A stretch of 64,000 bases of DNA from an uncultured Thermogutta sp. (lineage in GTDB: Bacteria > Planctomycetota > Planctomycetia > Pirellulales > Thermoguttaceae), in the NCBI GenBank assembly GCA_937128505.1, contig CAKZMM010000026.1, forward strand, positions 1 through 64,000, in the 5' to 3' direction. The position numbers were made by a program, and so were the translations under genes. Positions 37,239-46,404 of this stretch are shown here, in pieces (the first letter of the stretch is position 1; every line of letters starts with the position of its first letter). Below the pieces are notes generated by a model. That model was not told the DNA's origin, did no database searches, and worked only from the letters and a program-made list of their open reading frames with translations.

Positions 37239-38804
37239 TCAATCATTGGAATTGGCACGGCCTATGTTCGACCGGAGCAGCCGCCCCATCGCCGCCTCCA
37301 AGACCTTTTCAGGGGTTGCCTCTTCAGCGGCGAGTTCGGCGGTCAGCGATCCCCGGTGTAAAACGAGAATTCGGTGACTGAGCGCCAAAAGCTCGGGTAA
37401 CTCGGAGGTAGTAAGAACAATCGAAATCCCTTCGCGAGTCCATCGCCTTATCAACTCGTAGATCTCGTGCTTGGCTCCAACGTCAATTCCCCGAGTAGGT
37501 TCATCCAGGAGCAATACTCGGGGCGTAACCTTCAACCACTTTGCCAAGGCGACCTTTTGCTGATTTCCGCCCGATAGACTCGAAACCTCTGCATCGAGGC
37601 TAGGCGCCCGAATGCGGAGGGTCTGCACTAAACGCTCGGTTTCATGCCTTTCTAAATTGGGACGACGCCAGCCCCATCGAGCCAGGCTCGGCCAATCCGC
37701 CATCGTGGCATTCGCGATGACCGATAAAGAAAGCACTAGCCCCGTCGCCTTGCGGTCATTGGTAAGTAAAGCAATACCGCGGCGGATGGCCTCCCGCGGA
37801 TTCTTGGTTCGGAGAAGCTCGCCATCCAACCAAACCGAACCCGTTGCCCCGGCAGTCATCGGGTCAAAAAGACCCTGTAAAACCCAGCTTGCCCCCGAGC
37901 CTTGCAGTCCGGCGATACCGACCACCTCTCCTGAGCGAGCGGTAAAACTCAAGCCGCGAACCGAAGGGTTGCCGCCTGGGCCACCCTTACGGACGACCAA
38001 ATTATCGACCCTAAGCCGCTCTTTTTCACCGAGTGTGTCACGAGCGGGAAACTGTTGATTCAATTGTCGCCCCACCATCCAGCGGATCATCGTGGCTTCA
38101 TCGAGCTGCTTAGCCAAAGCGGTGCCGATTACCCGCCCGTCACGTAAAACGGTAATTCGGTCCCCCAGTTTCTTGATTTCCTCAAGTTTATGTGTGATAT
38201 AAACAATGGCGCAACCCTGCTGCTTCAATCGATCAATTACCAGAAATAACCTTTCAGCTTCGACGGCGTTAAGGGCGCTGGTTGGCTCATCCATGATGAT
38301 CACCCGGGCATTCCGCCCGAGCGCCTTAGCAATTTCTACGAGCTGTTGGACCGCAATAGGTAGATCTGCGACGGTAGATCGGACGTCGATATTCAGGCCG
38401 ACCTGCTCGAGCAATCGCATGGCGAATTTTTTCTGCCATCCTGGCCAAAGCCACCCGCCGGGTATTACGGGCAAACGGCCGACAAAAAGGTTTTCCGCCA
38501 CGCTGAGATATGGCACGAGTGAAAGCTCCTGATAAATCATCGCGATGCCAAGCTTGGCGGATTCCTGGGGCGTAGTCGGACGGACGAATCGACCGCCTAA
38601 TTGGATCGTTCCAGCATAGTCAGTAAAAACCCCCGCGAGCACCTTGACCAGCGTACTTTTCCCAGCCCCATTTTCTCCCAAAAGGATGTGGACTTCGCCC
38701 GGGTACAAATCTAAGTCGATGTCGAAGAGCACCTGGACGGGACCGAAGCTTTTGCAGATTCGGCGCATCTGAACTAATGGAAGCTTTTCGTCAGGATGCG
38801 ACAT
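37239..38804 (-). CDS. Sugar ABC transporter ATP-binding protein (RbsA/MglA type)
   Basis: A 521-residue double ATPase of the carbohydrate-uptake CUT2 family, cytoplasmic and membrane-associated through a permease. The first half has Walker A GENGAGKST (43-51), a degenerate signature (LPIAVQQLVEIAKAL) and MDEPTSAL. The second half has a degenerate Walker A (GLQGSGASW, no lysine), signature LSGGNQQKVALAKWL and LLLDEPTRGIDVGAKHEIY. A degenerate second P-loop is usual in this family. No permease or binding-protein gene follows within the window on the same strand, so the partners are elsewhere or the ATPase is shared. The substrate (ribose, xylose, nucleoside or other) is unknown. Confidence 0.92.
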   Translation of the reverse strand: MSHPDEKLPLVQMRRICKSFGPVQVLFDIDLDLYPGEVHILLGENGAGKSTLVKVLAGVFTDYAGTIQLGGRFVRPTTPQESAKLGIAMIYQELSLVPYLSVAENLFVGRLPVIPGGWLWPGWQKKFAMRLLEQVGLNIDVRSTVADLPIAVQQLVEIAKALGRNARVIIMDEPTSALNAVEAERLFLVIDRLKQQGCAIVYITHKLEEIKKLGDRITVLRDGRVIGTALAKQLDEATMIRWMVGRQLNQQFPARDTLGEKERLRVDNLVVRKGGPGGNPSVRGLSFTARSGEVVGIAGLQGSGASWVLQGLFDPMTAGATGSVWLDGELLRTKNPREAIRRGIALLTNDRKATGLVLSLSVIANATMADWPSLARWGWRRPNLERHETERLVQTLRIRAPSLDAEVSSLSGGNQQKVALAKWLKVTPRVLLLDEPTRGIDVGAKHEIYELIRRWTREGISIVLTTSELPELLALSHRILVLHRGSLTAELAAEEATPEKVLEAAMGRLLRSNIGRANSND

Positions 38805-38905
38805 ATTGGGGCTACCCTAAATGTACCTTCGCCTTTGCTGAGCAAAATGCAGGATCGCTGCTAATCTCCGGCAAGACTTGCCCAAAACGCCCGATTTCGG
38901 CTTCC

Positions 38906-39586
38906 CTACTCTTTAATTCCCACCTGATTCCATACCAGCGGCAAAGGGGCTTCTAATACCAAGGGCTCTTGGCCAATCGGATGAGAAAGTTCCAGCCGCC
39001 GGGCATGTAATGCAAGCCCCACCGGGAACCGCTTGCGACTCCCGTATTTCCGATCTCCCCATATGGCTAACCCCCTGGCCGCAAGCTGCGCCCTCAGTTG
39101 ATGCTTCCGCCCGGTAACCGGCTGAAGCTCCACTAGGACTTTGTCTGCCAAATACCGAAGTACCCGATATTGGGTAACGGCCTGCTTAGCTTCCGGGAAT
39201 TCGGGCTCGACTAATCGAGCACGGCCATGTCGCCCACCGCTTACCAGCCAATCGCTCCACTGACCCTCGCGGGGGTCCGGACACTTTTCGATCACGGCCC
39301 AATAAGTCTTGAGCACTGAACCGGCTCGGAATTGCTCGTTCAACCGCCTTGCTGCTTTCGTCGTCTTAGCCAGAATAACTACTCCGGTCACGGGAGTATC
39401 CAGCCGGCTCACGACGCCCAAGAAAACATTGCCGGTTTTTTGGTCGCGAGTTTTGATATAATGTCGCAGCAAGCTCACAACGCTGCGTCGGTCCCCCCTT
39501 ACACCCATCGTGGGTAGGCCGGCAGGTTTGTTCACGACGAGCAGATGATTGTCCTCATAAATAATCGCAAAAGGGGGACGAATCAT
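38906..39586 (-). CDS. RluA-family pseudouridine synthase
   Basis: A 226-residue enzyme that isomerises uridine to pseudouridine in rRNA or tRNA. The catalytic block is SRLDTPVTGVVILAKT, where the aspartate of RLD is the nucleophile (the usual preceding histidine is serine). IIYEDNHLLVVNKPAGLPT opens the domain, and VELQPVTGRKHQLRAQLAARG and IWGDRKYG close it. There is no N-terminal S4 domain, so it resembles the short RluA/TruC branch. It starts at ATG 39586. It lies 100 bp downstream of no other gene on its strand; the ABC ATPase follows it in the direction of transcription. Confidence 0.9.
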   Translation of the reverse strand: MIRPPFAIIYEDNHLLVVNKPAGLPTMGVRGDRRSVVSLLRHYIKTRDQKTGNVFLGVVSRLDTPVTGVVILAKTTKAARRLNEQFRAGSVLKTYWAVIEKCPDPREGQWSDWLVSGGRHGRARLVEPEFPEAKQAVTQYRVLRYLADKVLVELQPVTGRKHQLRAQLAARGLAIWGDRKYGSRKRFPVGLALHARRLELSHPIGQEPLVLEAPLPLVWNQVGIKE

Positions 39587-39978
39587 GCAGTTTGTAGAAT
39601 TTGTAGAATCAGGTGACTTTGAAATCGATTTGTCCTCGGCGGACTTGCCCGCCTCAATCAGTTCCTCAATTCGTTTTTCTTCCCGCCTCGCGCGAAATCC
39701 TTCAAAGTTCCTTAATCTGGGAAGCCGTCAGGCGTCAATCTCGGAAGCTACCCGGCGCTCGATCCGCCAAGTAACAGCTCCCAAAAGTTCTCTCGCCACC
39801 CGCGATTCGGGACAGCCTATTCACGCGTTGCGAGTTAACATACTCTACTGATAGGGCTTCACAAAATTCGGTGCTTGGGGGACTATTTTCTACTGCCGCC
39901 CCACGAGCAGGCTAAATCAACCGGTGTTGGAAACGTCACGTGTATTGAACATTACGTAAAAATTGATGAACGATTCTC
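39587..39978. other. Divergent spacer between rluA-like gene and maf
   Basis: It must hold both promoters. GCAGTTTGTAGAATTTGTAGAA (overlapping GTAGAATTT repeats) lies at 39584-39608. No gene is supported. Confidence 0.35.
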
Positions 39979-40554
39979 ATGGAGCGACCGCACCTTATCT
40001 TAGCTAGCCGTTCGCCCCGACGAAAGCAATTGCTCGCCGAAGCCGGCTACTCTTTCACAGCGATACCGCCGCACGATGACGAGCCAAAGCCCCTTCCCCA
40101 TGAGTTGGCCGAAACCTATGTCATGCGCCTTGCCTATTTGAAGGCTGCGGACGTTGCGCGAAGTTTGCCGGCGGGGCTTGTGATTGGATGCGATACCGTC
40201 GTTGAGTGCGGCAGCTTAATCCTCGGCAAGCCCACCGATCGTCCAGACGCGAGGCGGATCCTTCACACATTAAGTGGCCGGGAGCACCGAGTCGTAAGCG
40301 GCCTTTGCCTCTGGGACATACAGGCAGGGCATGGACAGCTGCGGGCTGCCGAAACCAAACTTCGAATGGATCCACTCGACGAACAAGTTATTGAAGAATA
40401 CCTCGACTCGGGGCAATGGGTGGGTAAAGCCGGGGCGTTCGGTTATCAAGACCGGATCGGCTGGGTTCACATTCTCGAAGGAAGTGAATCAAACGTTGTT
40501 GGTTTGCCGCTGGAACTGCTGGCGGAGATGCTTCAGGAATTCGCTTCTTCATAG
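39979..40554 (+). CDS. maf: Maf-family nucleotide pyrophosphatase
   Basis: A 191-residue cytoplasmic enzyme that hydrolyses nucleoside triphosphates, probably modified or noncanonical ones (dTTP/UTP or m7GTP in studied members), releasing pyrophosphate. The N-terminal ILASRSPRRKQLLAEAG is the phosphate-binding signature. IGCDTVVECGSLILGKP supplies the catalytic acidic residues, and LSGREHRVVSGLCL and GKAGAFGYQDR complete the fold. It starts at ATG 39979 without a strong ribosome-binding site. It is not linked to other cell-division genes here. Confidence 0.93.
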   Translation: MERPHLILASRSPRRKQLLAEAGYSFTAIPPHDDEPKPLPHELAETYVMRLAYLKAADVARSLPAGLVIGCDTVVECGSLILGKPTDRPDARRILHTLSGREHRVVSGLCLWDIQAGHGQLRAAETKLRMDPLDEQVIEEYLDSGQWVGKAGAFGYQDRIGWVHILEGSESNVVGLPLELLAEMLQEFASS

Positions 40555-40647
40555 CCGTGGCAATGCATTATGAAAACTTAGCTTTGCTTGGGCACCGGCG
40601 CTTTGCTGCGCTAATGGCGAGAGGCGATCGGCCCCATCAACCCCGCG

Positions 40648-40698
40648 AAGCAGAAAACCGGCCTCACCAATTTTACAAAGCAGAAAACCCGGTCCACC
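40648..40698. repeat. About 21-bp duplicate, 30 bp period
   Basis: AAGCAGAAAACCsGsyCnC-like copies start at about 40648 and 40678, in the short convergent gap after maf. A weaker third unit may precede them. Confidence 0.55.
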
Positions 40699-40704
40699 CG
40701 CGTT

Positions 40705-41109
40705 TTACTCCGGTATCGCCTCGTTCAAAACCTCCTCGTTGACGTAAATGGGAAGCGGTGGCCGGCAAGTTACGGCTACGGCGATTGCATCCGACGGGCG
40801 AGCGTCCACCTCAATAAGCTCCCCTTCCCGGCGAATTCGTAGCTTAGCGTAATAGGTGTGTTCGCGGAGTTCGCTGATGATCACATCCTGAGGTTCCCCA
40901 CCCAGGAGCTCGATCACACTGAGAATCAAGTCATGGGTCATTGGCCGGGGGAATTGCTGCCCCTTGACCCGACGTTCGATACTTGTCGCTTCGAACAAAC
41001 CGATCACGATCGGGAACGAGCGTTTCCCATCGACTTCCTTCAGCCAGATGATTTGCTGATCGTTGATTTCACTGATCAATATTCGCGACAACTCCATGCG
41101 AACCGGCAT
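40705..41109 (-). CDS. Bifunctional nuclease family protein (DUF151)
   Basis: A 134-residue protein of the DUF151/BFN family, named for a plant member with RNase and DNase activity; bacterial roles are unsettled. The sequence covers the whole domain: FPIVIGLFEATSIERRVKG, PRPMTHDLILSVIELLGG, the YYAKLRIRREGELIEVDARPSDAIAVAV block (most conserved) and PIYVNEEVL. It starts at ATG 41109 with AAGGTTA upstream. It converges on maf with a 150-bp gap. Confidence 0.9.
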   Translation of the reverse strand: MPVRMELSRILISEINDQQIIWLKEVDGKRSFPIVIGLFEATSIERRVKGQQFPRPMTHDLILSVIELLGGEPQDVIISELREHTYYAKLRIRREGELIEVDARPSDAIAVAVTCRPPLPIYVNEEVLNEAIPE

Positions 41110-42098
41110 GGCTAGTAACCTTGATTCTTAAGTTTTGGTCCCAAATTCGCAGAGCTGCGGTACGAGAACCCACCGGTATAAACTCTCTTATCGAATGACC
41201 AAAGCAGGCAATCTTTCAATTCGCCTTTCAAACTGCGTGGTCAATCGGCTATATGAGCTTGTATCTGCACTTCGCGAGTGTCCACGCCACGCTGAACCGC
41301 GCACTCTACGATTTCCGACTCAATTGTAAACCAGTGGTCTCGATTCCACTTTTTCCGCCGGAGGGCTTGGGCCCTCGCTAAAGTTCAAGACAGTATTTAA
41401 TCCGCTTTTATCGCGATCAGTGTGCAATTTTGCGGGGCATAATTCGATACTTTAGAGCCCTGCCGTGCATTATAACCGAAGGATCGTAGTCTTTGGTAGG
41501 GTCGAACGACCCCCACTTATTCATGATTGATCTCGGCGGCACGGCATGGGCAAACCGTTCCGCCAAGTCAATTAAAGCATGCGTGGTTCTCACCCAGAAC
41601 GGCAAACGAAAGTTATTCCTAAAACCACCCCATCAAGTAAGTTAACCGCTGTTCGATTATCACTGGACATCTAGAAGCGCGAGTGGCCCCTCTGCAAGCA
41701 AGGCCGGCACATTCATCCCAGATTCCTTAGTGGTTCCGTTGGTGCGGTCCACCCATACGTATGGGCGGCCCTTTTTTAGTGGTGTTGGGGGATTCGACCT
41801 AGGAGCGGTCCATCCATACGTATGGGCGGCCCATCGCGGCCCTCCGACTTGTCCCCGTACTCATCAAGCAAAGGCACTAGATAGAGCTCGAAAACTTCCT
41901 CTTTTTGGCAAACGATTTCACATGCAACCGGCTGCAGATAAATCGAAAACAGGACTCACGGAGTGTTGTGCGCCATCCGATGATGCTCATCTGTATTCCA
42001 CACGCGAGACCCCACACTGACTTAACACCAATGATAAATGAAACTGGATCACCGCATTAGAACTTGGAATTTCGCGGCAAAATGGCAGTTGCGATTCT
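41110..42098. other. 989-bp spacer with a palindromic duplicate
   Basis: No supported gene. The notable content is the palindrome-bearing repeat pair at 41742 and 41803. The rest shows no clear RNA structure. Confidence 0.4.
41742..41832. repeat. 30-bp repeat pair, 61 bp apart, each with a CCATACGTATGG palindrome
   Basis: The copies start at 41742 and 41803 and share GCGGTCCAyCCATACGTATG followed by GGCGGCCC. The core CCCATACGTATGGG (41752-41765) is a perfect palindrome; the second copy keeps CCATACGTATGG (41814-41825). Each could be a protein-binding site or a small hairpin. Confidence 0.75.
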
Positions 42099-42698
42099 TT
42101 ACTTGGGATCTGTAAATTCCAAGGACGAGGACCCGCCTGCACTTGCCGCCTGAAGGAAGGGCCATGGGCGAGCATCCCACCCCGATGCCAAATTATGCCA
42201 TTCCACATAAGCGGCCCAACGCTCAACCTCTGTTACTTCGAAAAGATATCGCTTCGCATAATGTTCTGACCAAACCGGACGCCTCCAATTCAAGGCTTTT
42301 TGAATGACGCCCTCCGAATGCCGACGCAATTGATCAATTGAGTATTCGACCGCAAGACACACGACGTGGAGATACCATGGCTGCACCGTGAGGGCCCGAA
42401 CTCGTAGGCCCAATTCCCGGACCCAGCCCGCTCCCACCAACGCTCCGATACGATGAAGCTGGTCAGACGCGAAGATTAGCGGCGAATCCGCCGTCTCCGA
42501 AGGCGCGGCCTCCGCGCGAGCGGCCCTCCCAAAACTCCGCACCGGTGGCACTGCCGGCAGGATCAACTCACGGTCAATCCACTCAAGACTTTCTTCGTCG
42601 AGAAGGTGTCCATGAGTAATCAGGGTCAGCATGACGGCTTCCGCGTCAAACACGACTTGGCCCCATTCAAAAAACTCACCCGTCGAGCCGGTCGCCAA
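42099..42698 (-). CDS. Y1/REP-transposase-like protein lacking the HUH motif
   Basis: A 199-residue protein whose C-terminal 110 residues look like the end of IS200/REP-associated Y1 transposases: RALTVQPWYLHVVCLAV at the position of the usual NHVHLVV, then PVWSEHYAKRYLFEVTEVERWAAYVEWHN resembling the GPVWxxGYxxRxxxD...YIxxNP end. Only one histidine of the HUH pair remains, so DNA cleavage is unlikely. The first ~90 residues are not recognised. It begins at TTG 42698, with a stop two codons upstream. Similar short proteins recur, from memory, in planctomycetes, which suggests an exapted family rather than a fresh pseudogene. No terminal repeats flank it. Confidence 0.55.
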   Translation of the reverse strand: MATGSTGEFFEWGQVVFDAEAVMLTLITHGHLLDEESLEWIDRELILPAVPPVRSFGRAARAEAAPSETADSPLIFASDQLHRIGALVGAGWVRELGLRVRALTVQPWYLHVVCLAVEYSIDQLRRHSEGVIQKALNWRRPVWSEHYAKRYLFEVTEVERWAAYVEWHNLASGWDARPWPFLQAASAGGSSSLEFTDPK

Positions 42699-43486
42699 TC
42701 TTTATGCCCAATTGCTCGTACCGAGACTTCATCGGACTACCCCGCCGATCAACGATCCCCGAAACCCCACCCAACTGTCACAAACACCTCGTGGCTTGTA
42801 AGCACTACAGTTTTCCCTCAGCGTTGCGGCCAGGGTGAGAAGGTGAATATCGATGACTCAGATCAATGGGCTACGTAAATTAGGGCTATTCGCAGTTTCA
42901 GCGCTTGTTTCGATTATCCTCTGTTAGTCTAATTGAAGATCGAGCCGAATAGCAATCAGGTGGCTAGAGTGGGCTGTCCCCACTTTTGGGCCGGTTTTTG
43001 GAATCGCAGACGGTGTGCCCGCCCCTCCGGCCGGCGAGGCTTCGTAGAGATAAGTAGAGATAATTTGGATCCAAACGGAGGTCTGCCACCCACTATTAGA
43101 GGAGCAACGTTTCCCGGCTCTGATTTTCAGGGAGCACAGAAGCGCAGCATTAGCGTAGTGAAACTGAAACCCCTAAAAAGCCAACGCCTATGGTTTGTGG
43201 TACGATCGCGGTAGGAATTGGCCGCATTCACAAAGTGTGACGGATGATAGTGCTTTATCGCTTGACGAGTGGATAACCCCCTGGCTTGCAGGGAATTTCT
43301 TGCCGAGGCTAGCTCAAATCTTGCTCCGCGCAGGATTTCTACCGACGCCTGAACCTTGGATTGGAGTGTTCCGGCAATCTGCTCCGGTGTGCAAAAAAGA
43401 GCCGTTGAGCAAGAGCATGCATCGTCAACAATTATCGACTTTCCTGCTGCTATTCCCCCCGTGCTTTACGGAGAAGAACTCGCAAT
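42699..43486. other. 788-bp divergent spacer
   Basis: No gene is supported. A small exact duplication, GTAGAGATAA twice at 43044-43063, is present. The region must carry the promoter of the methyltransferase gene; GGAG near 43471 may be its ribosome-binding site. Confidence 0.35.
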
Positions 43487-44497
43487 ATGACGACCAAGCC
43501 GATAACCCGACAGGACCTATTAGAGTGGGGCACGGCGTTCATGTCGGGCTGCATCTTGGGGGCTGCCGCAGAACTCGAACTTTTCGATGCCCTTGGCAAG
43601 CAGCAGCTCACGGGGGAAGAAATCGCGGCCAAGCTCGGTAGTGATCTTCGCGCCACACGGATTCTGCTTGACGCCTTAGCCGCCTTGGGGGTCTTGGAGA
43701 AAGTTGAAGATCGCTACAGCGTTCCGGCCAGTCTTCAACCAAGCTTGAGCCTCCATCACCCAGAAACCATTCTCCCGATGGTTTTACATCGCATGAACAT
43801 TTTCCGTGCCTGGGCCCAGATGGCATGGACTGTGAAAGCCGGGATTCCCGCCCCACGGCCTGCCAGCATCCGAGGGTGGGAAGCCGACCGAGATGCCTTC
43901 GTCGCCGCGATGCACGTCGTATCGTCGCCGGTTGCCGACAGTTTAGTAGCCAAGCTGGGTCCCCCGCCCTTTCACCATCTTTTGGATGTAGGGGGTGCCT
44001 CCGGTACGTGGACGCTCGCTTTTTTGGGCGCTAGGCCGAACGCCGTGGCTACCATCTTCGACTTGCCGCATGCTATTGAGCAAGCAAAACGCCGGTTGGC
44101 CGATCATCCCCAGGCGAAACAAATTCACTTGGTAGCTGGGGATTTTTATCGGGATCCGCTTCCTGCCGGTGCCGACTTCGCCTGGGTCAGCGCCATTGCT
44201 CATCAACACGCTCGGGAAGATAACCGTGCCCTTTTCGCCAAAGTTTTCCAGGCCTTAGAGCCGGGCGGTAAAATCGCGATTCGCGATATCGTGATGGCGC
44301 CGGACCGCACACGCCCTCTGCAAGGGGCCTTATTTGCCGTCAATATGCTGGTTGCCACTGCCCGCGGAAACACATTCACTTTTGAGGAGTTTTGCGAGGA
44401 TCTAATCAGTGCCGGGTTCAACTCCCCTGAGCTGGTGGTTCGCTCAGAAGATATGAATTCGGTGATCATGGCCACCAAGCCTTCAAGCTCCGCTTAG
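43487..44497 (+). CDS. Family 2 O-methyltransferase (acetylserotonin-type)
   Basis: A 336-residue SAM-dependent methyltransferase with an N-terminal winged-helix dimerisation domain (about 15-95: GCILGAAAELELFDALGKQQLTGEEIAAKLG, LLDALAALGVLEKVEDRYSV) and a C-terminal Rossmann domain with the SAM motif LLDVGGASGTWTLAF. The AIAHQHAREDN segment matches the position of the family's catalytic histidine. LEPGGKIAIRDIVM and TFEEFCEDLISAGFNSPEL are standard. Such enzymes methylate hydroxyls of small molecules such as quinones, polyketides and carotenoids. No biosynthetic neighbour reveals the substrate. It starts at ATG 43487. Confidence 0.88.
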   Translation: MTTKPITRQDLLEWGTAFMSGCILGAAAELELFDALGKQQLTGEEIAAKLGSDLRATRILLDALAALGVLEKVEDRYSVPASLQPSLSLHHPETILPMVLHRMNIFRAWAQMAWTVKAGIPAPRPASIRGWEADRDAFVAAMHVVSSPVADSLVAKLGPPPFHHLLDVGGASGTWTLAFLGARPNAVATIFDLPHAIEQAKRRLADHPQAKQIHLVAGDFYRDPLPAGADFAWVSAIAHQHAREDNRALFAKVFQALEPGGKIAIRDIVMAPDRTRPLQGALFAVNMLVATARGNTFTFEEFCEDLISAGFNSPELVVRSEDMNSVIMATKPSSSA

Positions 44498-45033
44498 ACC
44501 CCATTTGGGCACCCAACCACCGATTCCACAGCACGTCCGGCTGGCGGACACTATGCCCTTTTGTACTCCTGCTTGGCCATAAACATTTGTATTCTCGGTC
44601 GGCCATAAAAAGACGAGGGACCTCGTGCCACCGGGCGGACGCCAATAAGTGAAGATTTCTTTGCTCCGCTTCGGATTTCCTCCTCCGCAAGAGCGTCGGG
44701 GGCAAAAGATCGCGGTGTTGATCCCGGAGTTACGGGGGAAAGCTCGGTTTAAGACGCCTTGTATCCCCCCGATTAGAAACCGGTTGATCCGAGGCGGCTT
44801 TCATCCCAATAACTGGCCCCCGAGATTCCAAGCTTCTCGACCCGCGGCAATGGGCCACGAAAACCCCATGACTCCGGGAGTTTTTTCACTGAAGGCGGAG
44901 CTTGATTTCAAAAATCTCCAAAAACTCGGGTCGAGCGAAAATACCCGATAGACCGAATCTGCCTTTTCCGCCACCGCGTTTTCCAGTCCATGCCGATCAG
45001 GGAAATGCTGGAAACCGGTGCTTTGCGAAGCGA
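44498..45033. other. 536-bp convergent spacer with a 26-bp duplication
   Basis: No gene is supported. The 26-bp duplication at 44560 is listed separately. Confidence 0.35.
44560..44611. repeat. 26-bp diverged tandem duplication
   Basis: TTTGTAyTCnnG followed by yCGGCCATAAAnA-like sequence occurs at 44560-44585 and 44586-44611. The GGCCATAAA part is exact in both. Confidence 0.65.
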
Positions 45034-45810
45034 CTAATTCGCAGGCTTCGGTTCCGAGCGGGTAAACATGGGGGCAAGCAATTCGATAGGTACCGGGAAG
45101 ACGATTGTCGTGTTGTGCTCGGCACCAATTTCAACCAATGTCTGGAGGTATCGCATGACCAAAGCCTTCGGCTGTTCCTCGAGAATTTTGGCCGCATCGC
45201 GAAGCTTGGCTGCCGCCTGAAATTCGCCTTCCGCATGGATGATCTTGGCACGGCGTTCTCGTTCGCTTTCCGCCTGCTTGGCCATAGCGCGACGCATTTG
45301 GTCCGGCAAATCGACGTGTTTCAATTCCACCAGAGACACCTTGACGCCCCAAGGGCCAGAGTGCCGGTCGATCACTTCCTGCAAATGGAGGTTGATTTTC
45401 TCCCGCTCAGCCAAAAGTTCATCCAATTCGACTTGCCCCAATACGCTTCGCAAAGTGGTTTGCGATAACTGATACGTGGCGTAGCGGTAATCTTCCACTT
45501 CCAGGACGCTCTTGCTCGGATCGACGACGCGGAAATAAACCACGGCATTCACCGTAACCGACACATTATCCCGCGTGATCACATCCTGTGGCGGCACATC
45601 CTGCACATAGGTCCGAAGGCTTACCCTGACCAACCGATCGATCGGCCAAAAGAGCAAAATCAAGCCGGGCCCCTTCGCCCTTCCCAGGACGCGGCCCAAA
45701 CGGAAGATTACACCCCTTTCATACTCGAACAGTACACGGATGCACGACAAGAAGTAAGCGATCACCACAGCCAGGAATAACCCTACCATTTGCACGGCGT
45801 TGACGTCCAT
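45034..45810 (-). CDS. SPFH-domain slipin (stomatin-like)
   Basis: A 258-residue membrane protein with one N-terminal hydrophobic helix ([16 protein letters not shown]) followed by the SPFH domain: [66 protein letters not shown], and the coiled-coil region with [22 protein letters not shown]. Slipins form large membrane-associated rings and are partners of NfeD proteases. Here NfeD is the next gene upstream on the same strand, 594 bp away. It starts at ATG 45810 with GAGGAG upstream. Confidence 0.93.
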   Translation of the reverse strand: MDVNAVQMVGLFLAVVIAYFLSCIRVLFEYERGVIFRLGRVLGRAKGPGLILLFWPIDRLVRVSLRTYVQDVPPQDVITRDNVSVTVNAVVYFRVVDPSKSVLEVEDYRYATYQLSQTTLRSVLGQVELDELLAEREKINLHLQEVIDRHSGPWGVKVSLVELKHVDLPDQMRRAMAKQAESERERRAKIIHAEGEFQAAAKLRDAAKILEEQPKALVMRYLQTLVEIGAEHNTTIVFPVPIELLAPMFTRSEPKPAN

Positions 45811-46404
45811 CGCATGAATCTCCTCAAACTAAAGTAACAGTTCCCTCGTCGCAGCAAACTCCCCCCTGAACCAACGCGACCTTGCGCCACAGGCCTGCCC
45901 GGCGCACGTCCCCCTTTGATGTCCGTAACTACCACCGTGATTGCGGATGATTATCGTATTGTGGACCACCTCAAGCAAACAACCATTTGGACGCACAAAT
46001 TTCTCCACGACAAACCGCATTTTCTCCCCGAGAAACTAGTAGTTGGAGCTGTTTCTAACGAAGAGGTTAAATCGCTCCGCACTTGCCGGCTTTTCGGCTG
46101 AGTACTACTCAGAACTACGCGGAACCGTTCGCAAACTCAAAACCCTGTAAGACGCCCAACTTACCGCCAAACGCAACCTCTAGGTCCAAGCTTCTATGAG
46201 CCTAAAGCCCGTCGGCGAGGCCGTTATCGGTGGTCCCGCCCTCAAATCGCTGATCCCCTGCAAAAAAGCGGGGTCGCAAGTTATTCGCCGCGAGTGGGTA
46301 TGCCGCGGAGGCCTCCAATCGAGACTTTGAACTATGGGAAACGTAGAGAACAAGTGATTCAACGGTCCTGCTACGCTCGCCACACGACTCTCAAATGACT
46401 TGCT
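45811..46404. other. 594-bp spacer between nfeD and slipin gene
   Basis: No supported gene. The gap is long for an operon, so the slipin gene probably has its own promoter here. Confidence 0.3.
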
